Assembly: GCF_910592395.1 (NCBI RefSeq)
Contig: NC_088317.1
Location: forward strand, 2,544,001-2,604,000
Origin: Lineus longissimus
Lineage: Eukaryota; Nemertea; Pilidiophora; Heteronemertea; Lineidae
Direction: 5' to 3'
Length of the DNA stretch: 60,000 nt
Positions 26,713-47,401 of the stretch are shown here, piece after piece. Each line of letters begins with the position of its first letter. Position 1 is the first letter of the stretch. The notes under the pieces were generated by a model. It had not been told where the DNA came from and did no database searches. It saw nothing but the letters and a program-made list of their open reading frames with translations. The position numbers were made by a program, and so were the translations under genes.

Positions 26713-29700
26713 TCTATTAACTTGCTTATATCAGTTTTTCACTGAATTCAAAGAAACCTGGTTTCAAACCTGAAGAAATCGTCATTGAAATGCAAATTTC
26801 GCCTGAAGATTCTTGGGAGAATCTGATAGCGTTATTAAATCAGATACGGCACACCAGGGGGACATTGTGAAGGGCTAGGCATTTCAGATATTGAACAATT
26901 CCCAGTTCAGCTTATTCAATGAAGGTAACCGAATATAATATTGAAACATGTTCTGAATTAAACTTAATATAATGTGACAACAAAGTGGAGAGGAGAAAGA
27001 ATTTGAATTTCTAATTCCTAATTCAGTTACATGACTGAAAAGTTTTTGGAAAGACTTTCAAATTTATTTTGTTGTGTTTCTTGTGTATTGGAACTTTTCG
27101 CAGCTTTGTGGTGAAGAGTAGGAGTATCATTGAAAATGATACTCAAGGGATTGGAACTGTAGTCTTCCTAACCTTGACCTCAAGGTTGTTTTTTTGGCGC
27201 ATGCTTTGACTTGATGGTTTCGAATGCGGCCTGTTCCATACTGAATGAGAGAAACTCACAGGATATTGAACTAGACAATGACGAAATCAAATGATAACAC
27301 TTCCGATAAATGTAATCAATAAGTTTTGTTTATCGCGAGCTCGAACAAGAACCTCTTGGAGATATCAAGAACGTCTCTGCGCTCTTCAGAAATAATGACA
27401 CGCAACGAAATTGAATTACTCGCAAATAAGACTTGGCGGATCATGGGCAACACGCTATCAGGAGGACAACTAAACAGATTACGATGCGACAATTATCATG
27501 TTTATACGCGCAGTCATTTAATTAGGAAACGGGATGAGAAATTTGTACTGTTTTCTTGGTTCAAAGGCTCAGCCAATCACGAGTGAAAATGCGACGTTGT
27601 ACCGGTATTGCCGCGGCCGATTGATTGCCCCGAAACCTGATGGTGTCATAACTAGGTACGATAATGGAGGTTTTCCGCTAAGCTTTGTGCCGGATTCAAA
27701 TGAAATTTACCAAATTTGACTCATCTCTCGGCGATAATAGCACAATTTCTAAGGTATCTTTGATAGAGTGAGAGCGCTTTATGCATACTGATGTAGGCTA
27801 TGTGGACGATGAATACCTCCACACAATTGATATTCTACGCTAGCTCAAAGTGCGGTAATTACCGACTGTCGTCGCAAAAGGCAGATAAAAATAGCAATCG
27901 CCCGAACTGACACTGACATGGACGAGTGAATTGTTGGCCATCTGATGTAACAATTGGTGTTCTCATCGCCACGAAGGATGGTGAATACACAAAGTCAAAG
28001 TTGGCTGCGGGAAGAAAAGATGGGGAGAATAAAGATGCAAGAAGAATAAACAAAATCAATGGTGTGAGAATCAAATTCCCTGGTAGGAATGCTAAGGGTT
28101 AGAGGAACTTTTATTGTGGTGGAACATCTTGAAGTTGATTACAGAATAAAATGAACAGAGCACTTTATTTTGTCTTGATGCTCAGCGCCACACATCATAA
28201 ACACCATATTTTGGCAATTTTATTGAGTATTGAGAGTTTTGAGATCTTGTTTAACTCGAGCCTCTTGTTGCTATAAAGTTAATAATCTAAGTCAAACACC
28301 AATAGAAATCCATAAAAAAGTGATTTTCTTCGAATAAAGACAATCAATTTCGGCTTGGAATTTTAGCCAACAAGAGGTTTGCAGCTTTTTTTCTCTCTTG
28401 GCCTCTTGTGGTTAATTTATCACAAAAACGGTTAGCGATCTACAGAAATGTGATTCTCTCATGATAAAAGGTACTATCAGACATCATGACAGGTTTTGTA
28501 GTTTTAAAATGGAAAATTGGTAAAAACATAAAGCAATTGGAATCCTTTTAAAGCATAAAGCACTTGCTATAAATCTTTCTCTGGGGTCTCATTCTTTCCA
28601 AACAGTTTTCATAACGAGTCAAGGAATAACAGACATATATTACACATTCACTATTACATATCCTGCCACTTTCTCTAGGGTGGGTCATTCATTCTGCTTC
28701 ACTGAATTGCGATCTAATTCGATATTAATATTCGCATTCTCACAATGTCCATATAAAACTGGGCGTCTTTGTCGAGAATAATTCCCCATTATACAAAAGT
28801 ATCATGAGACCCAACTGAAGAATGCCATCATGAAAGAGAACAACAGTATATCTCTCTCTTGACAAAGCGGCCTGACAATCCATTCATCTTAACCACAAAA
28901 CCTATGGTCCTGATAACATAAGCCTTACAAATATCCACAAATGTCCATAAACAAGAAACTAGAGTATTATGATATCTTTCACAAAGCGTGACATTCACAG
29001 CATTATTACGGTTGATTTCTTTTATGTTGCTGCTGTTAAGCGGCAAAGAAAAATGGCGTGAGTACAATATCATTATTTCATATGACATGTTTGAATGGTG
29101 AAAGAGAATTCTTCGATCGAATGGGGTGGGAGCCTCTCATAAGTTAAGCGCCGACAAGAGTGGTTCGAACTTCTGCCTGCTGCGGTTTAAATTGCATGCT
29201 AGAAACATTGCTTGTTTGCAGTTGTAAATGCAGATACCTGCAACAAGAACCGGTGATCACCGTGACCTACAATCAATATAGCCCGGGAATTGCCGGTTTT
29301 ACCTACAGGTGAGATATCGTTTTGTTGCACATAGCAGCGACTGTCACTATTTCAAAATCCGAATTTTCCAAATCCAATACAAAATCATCTCTTTGATATC
29401 CAACAAATGCAAATACAGACAGATAATGAAGGCCTTAACTACAAGCATCAAGTTAACACTGCAAATGTTAGCATATCTTTAAGACGTACACCGTCACAAC
29501 AAAAAGGATTATTAATCAGACGAGTTACGACTTTGAAGTTCAGAAGGGAAAAAACATTGCAAACTTTGCATGCGCATCTGAGTGAAGATCCTTTAGTATT
29601 CCATAACACAAGCTGAATAGAACCGGGCCTGTATTATTCCTTCTTGACATTTACTGACAATTGAGCCACCTTTAGCACGGAGACTTTTAGCTATCAAAGA

Positions 29701-32700
29701 CATATATGGTCTTTGTTTGTCCTGTTAGTCTTCACGAAATGAAAAGGGGACAAAAGTGAATGGCATTAGCCTTTCTAGTGCTATTATCTCCAGATATCAT
29801 ACCAGCGACGCAATGTTCAGTGAGAGGTCAGAAAGGAAAACGTGTTACATTTCGAGAGCGGCATTTAAAAATAGAATCACATTGTAAACCATCACAACAC
29901 AGAATGAGGTGTGCAGCGAAATTATGATTCCGGGACAAAAGAATTTTTGAATCGTGAATACTCATAAATGACTATTAGTCACAAAAAGACTTTTGAGCCG
30001 TCAAAGTATAGGAGCTTGTCATTTTGGCGAGGTGAGTGGGATCATCGGTTTTCTTTTTCACGCTCAAATAATACCCACCTTTCTCGAAATTCTAACGTCA
30101 TGAGTTGCCTTTCACGACTTTACAATTGACATGTTATGCCTTTGATGCGTGCATGCAAAATGGTATTATCTCCAACAGATTACCAATGTCGTAAACGAAT
30201 ATCTCAACATGGAAACACAAAAGATCTTTAGGTTCACACTCTATAAGTCATTTCATGTCAGTTAGGATTTCGTACGGTGACAACAATATTGCGCACAATA
30301 ACGATTCAAAACTATCATTTTCATCATTGTGATCGGGCCGTATGCTTCAAAGTCGGGTCATGCAGAACCTAGATTATGCAGCGAGAGAACATGAGAATTG
30401 CTGCAAGTTGGCGAAGCGATCAGAGCTTGAATATCACAGGGGGCATCTCGGAGATGACGAAAAGTAACATTTGATGAAACGCCCAAAGCAACGATAGGTC
30501 TGTGGGTTCATAGTGTGTCCGATTACTGGCCCATCAAAAGATTTCTATTGAAAACACCAGAACACGGATCAGCCATCGCTGACTTGCGATAAGAATCAAA
30601 CCATCAACTACCTTTTTTTCCCACAGAAAGTGATATTTTATTTAGTCATGGCAAAAATGATAATTTTTGCAGGTCCCAGTTATTTTTATTGCTTGTTTGG
30701 GGAGGGGGGGGGGCACTTTCAAAAAAAAAGTTCAAACCCATAGACTAATAAACAGCAGCGTGCAGTGACCTTTTTTCTAAAAGGTGCATCAGAAAAATCA
30801 CGTGAAGCACTCAAATTCCAAAAGTTTGAAAAAATATCAAAACTTTTCTCAACAAAAAATACCAAAAATAATCCAATAAATGGCCAGAAGGTAATAGATT
30901 TCTAAATGTCTTGTTCAATTACTGCCAAAGTTGGCCACACTTGCGACATGTATGAGAGTAAATGGCACTCATTCCTAGACAATACCTGTTTTTACCACAA
31001 CAAGCCATCGCATGCAAGACCAAAAAAATCCAAACGGAGACAATTTCACCAAAAGCTGACAACTTCTGTGTCGATTTCTGAATAGAGTTGTGTTTGAAAT
31101 GTACGCGGATTCGAGGTAAACTTGAGTTGAAGTGATCTGTAGTAGCTAATGATGGTTTGAATACGCAGAGGAAGGAGTTAGCCCCGACATGCAATAGCAT
31201 AATAAGAACACAATAGTGCCAAGATGGAGCGCTCTGTCAGGCTAAACACAACGTAATGAATTTTCTGTCTCCGACTGTTACTGGATAATGAACATTTCGT
31301 GCCGCGGCAGCCACCCTCGTTGCCAGATTCAAGCCACGACAAAGCCCCGCTTGACGGCAAAGAAGAAATCTCCGTCAGCTGAGCATGATGAAAGAATAAG
31401 ACAAGTCATGTCTTCGTGGCGTAATTGCTATCAGGGGTTCCTCGCGAAGAATGACGAGGTTTCCGTGGACAATGAAAGTGACACCGTTTCAATAAAGGGC
31501 TGCACGATACTGCTTATTATTGCTGTAATAAAATCACCTTCAGCGCACGGAACATTGCCACAATGGCCTCTGTTTCATATTAAAACTGATTATCGCGCGT
31601 CACCTGTAACCCCGAGAAAAATGACGCAATGGGCTCGTGTCACTTTAACTTAAAAGGTGAGAGGTGTATTGTTGTGCCAATACTTTTAATGCAAGCAATT
31701 ATAAGATGAGGATGAAATGATGAGCTTTTTCAACTGAAAGTGCATGCTGAGGATTTGAGGAAAGTCCCCCTCTTTGACCCCTGAGGAGGTTATGGGTTTG
31801 AAAGAGCTAAAATGTCACGTAACAGCAACAATGAACCTGGACAAGTTTTTCATGACGAATCCCAAAATGTCTGATGTTTTAGCGCGGCTGCTACCATTAT
31901 CAATGCTAAGGTGTTTGAAAACAGTAAGAGCCACTGGTGGTGAATGTCTGAATGTGTTATCAGCAGAGGACAAAAATCTCAACAATTGAATGGCCCTAGT
32001 CGCTGGGCCATGTCCTGAGGCTGGAAACTGTAGTACCAGTATCACAATATTGCCTGAGAGTATTCATTTCAGAAAAAGCGATCACACCATCAAACCAAAA
32101 ACCAATAATCCTACAAAATAGCAATGAGAATAGCTCATAACGAAGACAAGATTTAATCAGTAGTTTGAATCGAACATATAATTTCAATGCAGAATCCCTT
32201 TCTCAACATGCAATGGGAAATAAGGAAGGAAATTTGTGAGATAAAACTCTTTTCTGATCGACTCCTCATTCAATGGAAATCAGAAAAATACATTTTCTCA
32301 CAAATTTGCAAACCAAAGTTCAAAGATTTGTAATCAATGAAATCATTTTGCAGAATGGTTTCAATAAGTGAGCATGGCGTGCTCCGAACCTGACAAATTT
32401 AAGTGATATCTCGCATTCTTCTTGCAGAATGGTAATGTGTGTGTGGATTTAAACTAATCTGAATCTACTCGCAGATTTAGAAAACATACTGGCAGATTTT
32501 GAAAATTCTACTCGAAATTCATTTGTCGAACACTCAGTCAGATGAAATGAAATGAAATTTGATACTGTATGAGTAAAAATCTGAACTACAATACAGCAGA
32601 ACAGATAAGAATTAGAAGTCTATTGAATTGAAATTCATTTCACATCTTGTCACGAATCAGTTAAACTTCTTACAAGCTCATTTTACTGCTAATTTCACCC

Positions 32701-32809
32701 CAATAACTTATCTCATCCATCGTGAATTATTTCAAGCGAGTTTTCAAAAGTCATTTCGAACACGCCCAGGATTGTCACACAACAACATTTGGAATGGATT
32801 ACTCACGTT

Positions 32810-33150
32810 AATTTGATCACGATGCGACAAACACAAACAAAACACAATCAGATTGATCCGGGTTCACGACACAACCAAATTAGTCAATTCACATCAAAGG
32901 CGATTAACGAGGCACGCCACTCCAAACGGCGCTGATTTAATAACGATATCTCATAAACAAACGCAAATACGTTTACGAGCAATCGTATTTATTTATCACA
33001 GCGACATCGCACCAGCATACCACAAGTGACAAATTTTAACGAGGGTGATCAAAATTCTCAGCAGCACTTTAATTAGTGACACAGCCTCTTTTGTGGTTTG
33101 AACAGTGCTCGTGGAATTTCAGAAGAAAAATCCCAAATTTCTGTCAGTAA
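32810..33150. promoter_or_regulatory. Possible developmental enhancer
   Basis: Within about 340 bases there are a TCF/nuclear-receptor-like TCAAAGGCG, a Fox-like ATAAACAAAC, a homeodomain-like TTTAATTAGTGAC, a Runx-like TTTGTGGTTTG and repeated GATTAA/GATTGAT words. No ORF is present. Clustering of such words is suggestive but not proof; conservation would be the test. Confidence 0.22.
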
Positions 33151-33648
33151 TTAAGTCACCCCAGGGAGTTTAACAATTAGCCCACGTATGTGGCATATTA
33201 TTGCTATTATCTGTGAATCTGTCCCAACGCTGCAGAAACGTTCCGAAATCTGCATGACTTTGTAATTAGTTAACGGGGTACACATCTCCTGGTGGTATAA
33301 ATGAATTAGACTGCTTGAAATGACATACAAGTGATGAATTTCAATGGCGACCCGTGGGTAAAGGCGCGTATTCATACCATTGTGACCACCTAGAGTCATG
33401 TCTCCAAAACAATTTTGACAAAAGGCGATTCATTTGTAAACATTCTACGCAATACTTCGTAGATTCGCCTCAAACGAAATCTAGCTTCACGTATAACAAA
33501 TTTAGATTTTTAAATGCGAGATATGAATTTGAAAACTAGATTTCTTTGAATTCAATTATAAGCCATATTGAATTGAAAAATCTCAAATTTTAATCGAAAC
33601 CAAAACTGAAGAGACCACCATTTGTTTTGGTCTTTCGTCCCAGATTTA

Positions 33649-33722
33649 TAAGACAGAACACAGTTTCCAAATGCTTCTAGACTTGTAAGACAGAACACAG
33701 TTTCCAAATGCTTCTAGACTTG
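33649..33722. repeat. Exact 37-bp tandem duplication
   Basis: The block starting TAAGACAGAACACAGTTTCC and ending CTTCTAGACTTG occurs twice head to tail, at 33,649-33,685 and 33,686-33,722, without a difference. Confidence 0.97.
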
Positions 33723-34278
33723 ACAATGCTAGTGCAGGGAGGCCAAGTGACAATTTTCCATTTCGAGAAAATGGGCAATCCCACAATGCGGCCAATGGGA
33801 AATATTTCTGGATAGCCAAATTCAAGATATAGTGAACTGCAGTTTCACTAGGTGGCAGCATAAGACTTTGTGCAGCCAAAGCTACTTCGATCATATTGCA
33901 AAGCTACGGAAATTGAACCGTGCAATGAACAGCCCTAGTGCTGCTACCTGGTAAAAGAAGGACAAATCACACATAGGTGACAGCAATAAGACCACGTGGA
34001 AGTTCCTTTCATGTTATTTTTCGATTTTCAATTGCTCTTTCCCGATCCTCGCATGGCACTGGTTTGGGTTGACATTGCTCATCTCTCCAATTAACAACAA
34101 TCTATAGTCCTTACCTTGGATTACTGACCTGGCACTCACATTGAGAAGATGGAAGAAATACCTTGAGTTGAGAATCTTAGATAAGGGACCGGGTCAGGGA
34201 ATAAGAGGCCAACTTCCAGCTTGTCAAAATGAGAGGAAATGAGGTGAGATACTCACCCTGCTGAGATACTCACCATGC

Positions 34279-42744
<8,466 letters not shown>

Positions 42745-43484
42745 GATGTCAGAAGGTTTTGATTAAGAATATTGCAGAGACTTGCTTTAAATCGTGAACC
42801 AGAACATTTCCACATTAGATCGTCTTAGCTAAAAAGAAATAAGGTCAATAAAAGAAGGCACCATTACATTATGTAATCAAACTGTCATCCTGTCAAAACA
42901 ACACCACCTCAATGTAACTTTTGCCAGTGTAAAGAAGATTCTTGCTGCCATCCTCAAAGCCACTGTTCAAGTGGGTTTTGGCGCCAAGTTATCATATCTT
43001 GACCCTCGGCCAAGGGGCGGATTAGGACACATTGCATCTTCTTTATGTTCACACTGGCCCTTCTCCAGACATACGGTAGAGAGCACAAATGAAAAGAGAT
43101 TTTCATTCTGCGGGACAAGTGGTCCCCGGCCAGCACATGCCACACATTGCCACTGGCACTGGCGGCCACTAAGGGCTTTTGAAGTTTTGGCTTGCATGCT
43201 TTGCTTTACTCAACTCAAGTAAGTAGAGACTTTTTTAGTTATCAATTGTTCGTCATCTCATCTCATCATGCTCATACTCATAGTCACCACTCCCAGCCTC
43301 GCTTGATATGGTATTTTTCTTATTGGCTATTTATGTATTGCAACAAGCTTTGAATAAGTCTTATATACTGTTAATTCCTTTCCTACCTCACACTTCAGTA
43401 AAAGGTTCAAAAACACCTTTTTTGTTACATGGAACGAAATCAGCGCCTCTAGTGTCAAGATTGACATGAACTGTGGGCTCGTTA
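42745..43484. other. PEX1 upstream region
   Basis: Expected to hold the PEX1 5' UTR and perhaps its promoter. A likely 5' UTR acceptor (TTTTTAG on the minus strand) ends at 42,829. I see no clear TATA box or CpG island. The mobile element at 43,485 begins within about 740 bases of the ATG, so it may lie in or near the promoter or first intron. Confidence 0.4.
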
Positions 43485-43516
43485 GGTCTCGTTAGGGAGT
43501 TTTTCCCAAATGTACG
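43485..43516 (+). repeat. Left terminal inverted repeat
   Basis: 32 bases beginning GGTCTCGTTAGGGAGTTTTT. They match the complement of 47,370-47,401 with one mismatch. Just outside, the words GGCTCGTTAG partly duplicate the start of the repeat. Confidence 0.85.
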
Positions 43517-44632
43517 CGATGATGACGTGCCCCATTAACAGGACGTAACATCTATTTTAAAATGCGTTTCCAAAGTGAATGCATGAGGACAACCCATTTG
43601 TGTCGTATATCACTGGAAACGCCCGATTCCCCTGATTCTGCAGGATGTTAAATCAGGCATTTTATTTCTTTAAATAAAGCATAAGCGTCGCATTTGCTCC
43701 TAGCTCTGTTCACCATCCCAGGCAAATGGCAATATTGCCAATTGGGCCGGACAATCACGAAAAACCCCAAATATTATACATTTCTTCCTGAATAATTCTT
43801 ACAGTGACCATTCTCCCATGAAAGACAGTTGCTTACGCTACACAAAAATAAAAAAAAAATCGAGGGTCATCCATTGAACTTTTGAGATATGTTAAATTTT
43901 GCACAAATCAGCGAAAAACGCACCAACTGCAGGCAATGGACGGCATTTCAACACGGGGCCGACGCACATCCCAAGTTCAGTGTACACATACGTCGGCAAC
44001 AACAGTAAAATGCGTAGTTTCTTGTTAAGCCCCCCTCTTAGGAGGGGCTCTTAAGATACACGTGTGTGCGGGAGTATATAGTGAATGATTAGAAATAAAG
44101 AGAGTAACAATTGTAAATCCTACAAACAATTTTTTTTGGTATTTTTCTGAATTAACTCCGTTGAGTTTACCGATTTCTCCGCGATCTTCCGGTGGTGGTT
44201 GCTATCCCATTGGTTGAAATTAAGTTAAATTAAATTTAAATCTTCATGGGAATTCGCTACATCATATGCCTAAGAAATTGGCCAATTATATTAATATTTT
44301 TATTAGAGAAATATCCGTCCTAAATAATGACAGAAAAGGGTGGTTTATTTCAATTTTGTGTCGACATGGTCGAGGTCACGTGACATAAAAACAAAACAAT
44401 CGCACACACCCGTCCAAAAAAGGCACTTTAAGAAAAATAAATACGTTTTTCCAGCTTAAAACCACACTGACGACTAAGTTATATTGGTCTACTGCCCAAA
44501 TCTGAAGTATCAAAATGAATCACAAACTAGAACTAGCTCTATTTAGCTATAGTTGCGTGAAAATTTCGGGTGAGCGACATACATTCTGTACCCTAGCGGC
44601 CAATAAATAAACTACTTTCAGCCGTCTGCTCC

Positions 44633-45834
44633 GGTCTCGTTAGGGAGTTTTTCCCAAATGTACGCGATGATGACGTGCCCCATTAACAGGACGTGACATC
44701 TATTTTAAAATGCGTTTCCAAAGTGAATGCATGAGGACAATCCATTTAAGTGTCGTATATCACTGGAAACGCCCGATTCCCGTGAATAAGGACAATCACA
44801 ATGTATTACATTACCAAAACAAAAATGTGTCGGAAGGAACTATATGGATGGTCCCATCGCACCCCCCCCCTCCAGCAGTATGACACAGAAGGGCTAGTTG
44901 ACTGTCCACCGGGGGGGGGGGGGTTTGGGGGGAGCTTCCCCCCAACGCACTGGTAAAAACCTATGTCGACGGAGGGGGGTTTGGGGGTGTCCCCCCATTG
45001 TAACAGCTGTAGTTGTTAGAGCTTGCACTTAACATATGCTCGTAGGGGGGTTCGGGGGAGCTCCCCCGACCTAAAGGGGGGCTCACTAAGTCCTTGACTT
45101 TACATATTAGCCGCCTATTGAGTAGCGCTCTAGGTTTCAGAAACTCCAGAAAAACATGTCTTTGCCAAAACAAGTGCTGAATCAACACTGACATACTGTG
45201 AGGACCGAGAGATCAATGATTTTATAAGCCCCCCTCTTAGGAGGGGCTCTTAAGATACACGTGTGTGCGGGAGTATATAATGTAAATGAAGTGAAATAAA
45301 GAGAGTAACTATATTGTATATCCAACAAACAATTTTTTTTGGTATTTTTCTGAATTAACTCCGTTGAGTTTACCGATTTCTCCGCGATCTTCCGGTGGTG
45401 GTTGCTATCCCATTGCTTGAAATTAATTTAAATTAATTTAAATCTTCATGGGAATTCGCTACATCATATGCCTAAGAAATTGGCCAATTATATTAATATT
45501 TTTATCAGAGAAATATCCGTCCTAAATAATGACAGAAAAGGGTGGTTTATTTCAATTTTGTGTCGACATGATCGAGGTCACGTGACATAAAAACAAAACA
45601 ATCGCACACACCCGTCCAAAAAAGGCACTTTAAGAAAAACAAATACGTTTTTCCAGCTTAAAACCACACAGACGACTAAGTTATATTGGTCTACTGCCCA
45701 AATCTGAAGTATCAAATTGAATCACAAACTAGAACTAGCTCTATTTAGCTATAGTTGCGTGAAAAATTCGGGTGAGCGACGTACATTCTGTACCCTAGCG
45801 GCCAATAAATAAACTACTTTCAGCCGTCTGCTCC
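44633..45834. repeat. Element unit 2 (1202 bp)
   Basis: Starts with the left-end sequence, then a C-run, two G-rich inverted pairs, a TATATAA-containing block, and a GTCACGTGAC palindrome at 45,577. Compared with unit 3 it carries an extra block of about 115 bases near 45,110-45,225 beginning CCGCCTATTGAGTAGC. Confidence 0.9.
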
Positions 45835-46895
45835 GGTCTCGTTAGGGAGTTTTTCCCAAATGTACGCGATGATGACGTGCCCCATTAACAGGACGTAACA
45901 TCTATTTTAAAATGCGTTTCGAAAGTGAATGCATGAGGACAACCCATTTGTGTCGTATATCACTGGAACGCCCGATTCCCGTGAATAAGGTCAATCACAA
46001 TGTATTACATTACCGAAACAAAAATGTGTCGGAAGGAACTATATGGATGGTCCCATCGCACCCCCCCTCCAGCAGTATGACACAGAAGGGCTAGTTGACT
46101 GTCCACCGGGGGGGTTGGGGGGAGCTTCCCCCCAACGCACTGGTAAAAACCTATGTCGACGGAGGGGGGTTTGGGGGGTGTCCCCCCATTGTAACAGCTG
46201 TAGTTGTTAGAGCTTGCACTTAACATATGCTCGTAGGGGGGTTCGGGGGAGCTCCCCCGACCTAAAGGGGGGCTCACTAAGTTCTTGACTTTACATATTA
46301 AGACCCCCTTTAGGAGGGGCTCTTAAGATACACGTGTGTGCGGGAGTATATAATGTAAATGAAGTGAAATAAAGAGAGTAAATATTGTATATCCAACAAA
46401 CAATTTTTTTTGGTATTTTTCTGAATTAACTCCGTTGAGTTTACCGATTTCTCCGCGATCTTCCGGTGGTGGTTGCTATCCCATTGGTTGAAATTAATTT
46501 AAATCTTCATGGGAATTCGCTACATCATATGCCTAAGAAATTGGCCAATTATATTAATATTTTTATCAGAGAAATATCCGTCCTAAATAATGACAGAAAA
46601 GGGTGGTTTATTTCAATTTTGTGTCGACATGATCGAGGTCACGTGACATAAAAACAAAACAATCGCACACACCCGTCCAAAAAAGGCACTTTAAGAAAAA
46701 CAAATACGTTTTTCCAGCTTAAAACCACACTGACGACTAAGTTATATTGGTCTACTGCCCAAATCTGAAGTATCAAATTGAATCACAAACTAGAACTAGC
46801 TCTATTTAGCTATAGTTGCGTGAAAAATTCGGGTGAGCGACGTACATTCTGTACCCTAGCGGCCAATAAATAAACTACTTTCAGCCGTCTGCTCC
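45835..46895. repeat. Element unit 3 (1061 bp, reference unit)
   Basis: The most compact copy. Each unit ends CAGCCGTCTGCTCC and the next begins GGTCTCGTTAGGG. It has the GTCACGTGAC palindrome at 46,638 and the hairpin CCCCCTTTAGGAGGGG near 46,303. Confidence 0.92.
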
Positions 46896-47369
46896 GGTCT
46901 CGTTAGGGAGTTTTTCCCAAATGTACGCGATGATGACGTGCCCCATTAACAGGACGTAACATCTATTTTAAAATGCGTTTCGAAAGTGAATGCATGAGGA
47001 CAACCCATTTGTGTCGTATATCACTGGAAACGCCCGATTCCCGTGAATAAGGTCAATCACAATGTATTACATTACCAAAACAAAAATGTGTCGGAAGGAA
47101 CTATATGGATGGTCCCATCGCACCCCCCCCCTCCAGCAGTATGACACAGAAGGGCTAGTTGACTGTCCACCGGGGGGGTTTGGGGGGAGCTTCCCCCCCA
47201 ACGCACTGGTAAAAACCTATGTCGACGGAGGGGGTTTGGGGGGTGTCCCCCCATTGTAACAGCTGTAGTTGTTAGAGCTTGCACTTAACATATGCTCGTA
47301 GGGGGGTTCGGGGGAGCTCCCCCGACCTAAAGGGGGGCTCACTAAGTTCTTGACTTTACATATTAGGAA

Positions 47370-47401
47370 CGTACATTTGGGAAATACTCCCTAACGAGAC
47401 C
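47370..47401 (-). repeat. Right terminal inverted repeat
   Basis: CGTACATTTGGGAAATACTC, then CCTAACGAGACC. This is the complement of the left end and the only copy in inverted orientation, which marks the true end of the element. Confidence 0.85.

Larger units (their letters stand above)
26713..34278. other. Gene-free stretch downstream of PEX1
   Basis: No supported gene down to the PEX1 stop codon; the nearest part will include the PEX1 3' UTR. I saw no convincing AATAAA on the minus strand just below 34,279. A perfect 10-bp inverted repeat (CCTCTTGTTG at 28,261, CAACAAGAGG at 28,368) and a poly-G run near 30,705 occur. The ORF at 31,288-31,653 shows no domain. Confidence 0.45.
43485..47401. 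mobile_element. Composite non-autonomous DNA-transposon-like element with internal tandem units
   Basis: The ends are inverted repeats of 32 bases: GGTCTCGTTAGGGAG...AATGTACG at 43,485-43,516 and its complement at 47,370-47,401, with one mismatch. Inside, the left-end sequence recurs at 44,633, 45,835 and 46,896, so the interior is a head-to-tail array of three full units (1148, 1202 and 1061 bp) and a partial fourth that runs into the right inverted repeat. There is no transposase-like ORF; the short Gly/Pro/Cys-rich frames come from G-runs. CTGTG at 43,471 and 47,401 might be a target duplication, but this is uncertain. Alternatives are a Helitron-like element with internal satellite, or a satellite seeded from an inverted-repeat element. 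Confidence 0.75.

Noticed and set aside
28261-28377. Perfect 10-bp inverted repeat as a miniature transposon
   Set aside because: The arms are short, nothing inside supports an element and I could not find a target duplication.
44961-47284. Cys/Gly/Pro-rich ORFs within the repeat units
   Set aside because: They arise from G- and C-runs of the tandem element, shift frame between units as run length changes, and contain no transposase motif.
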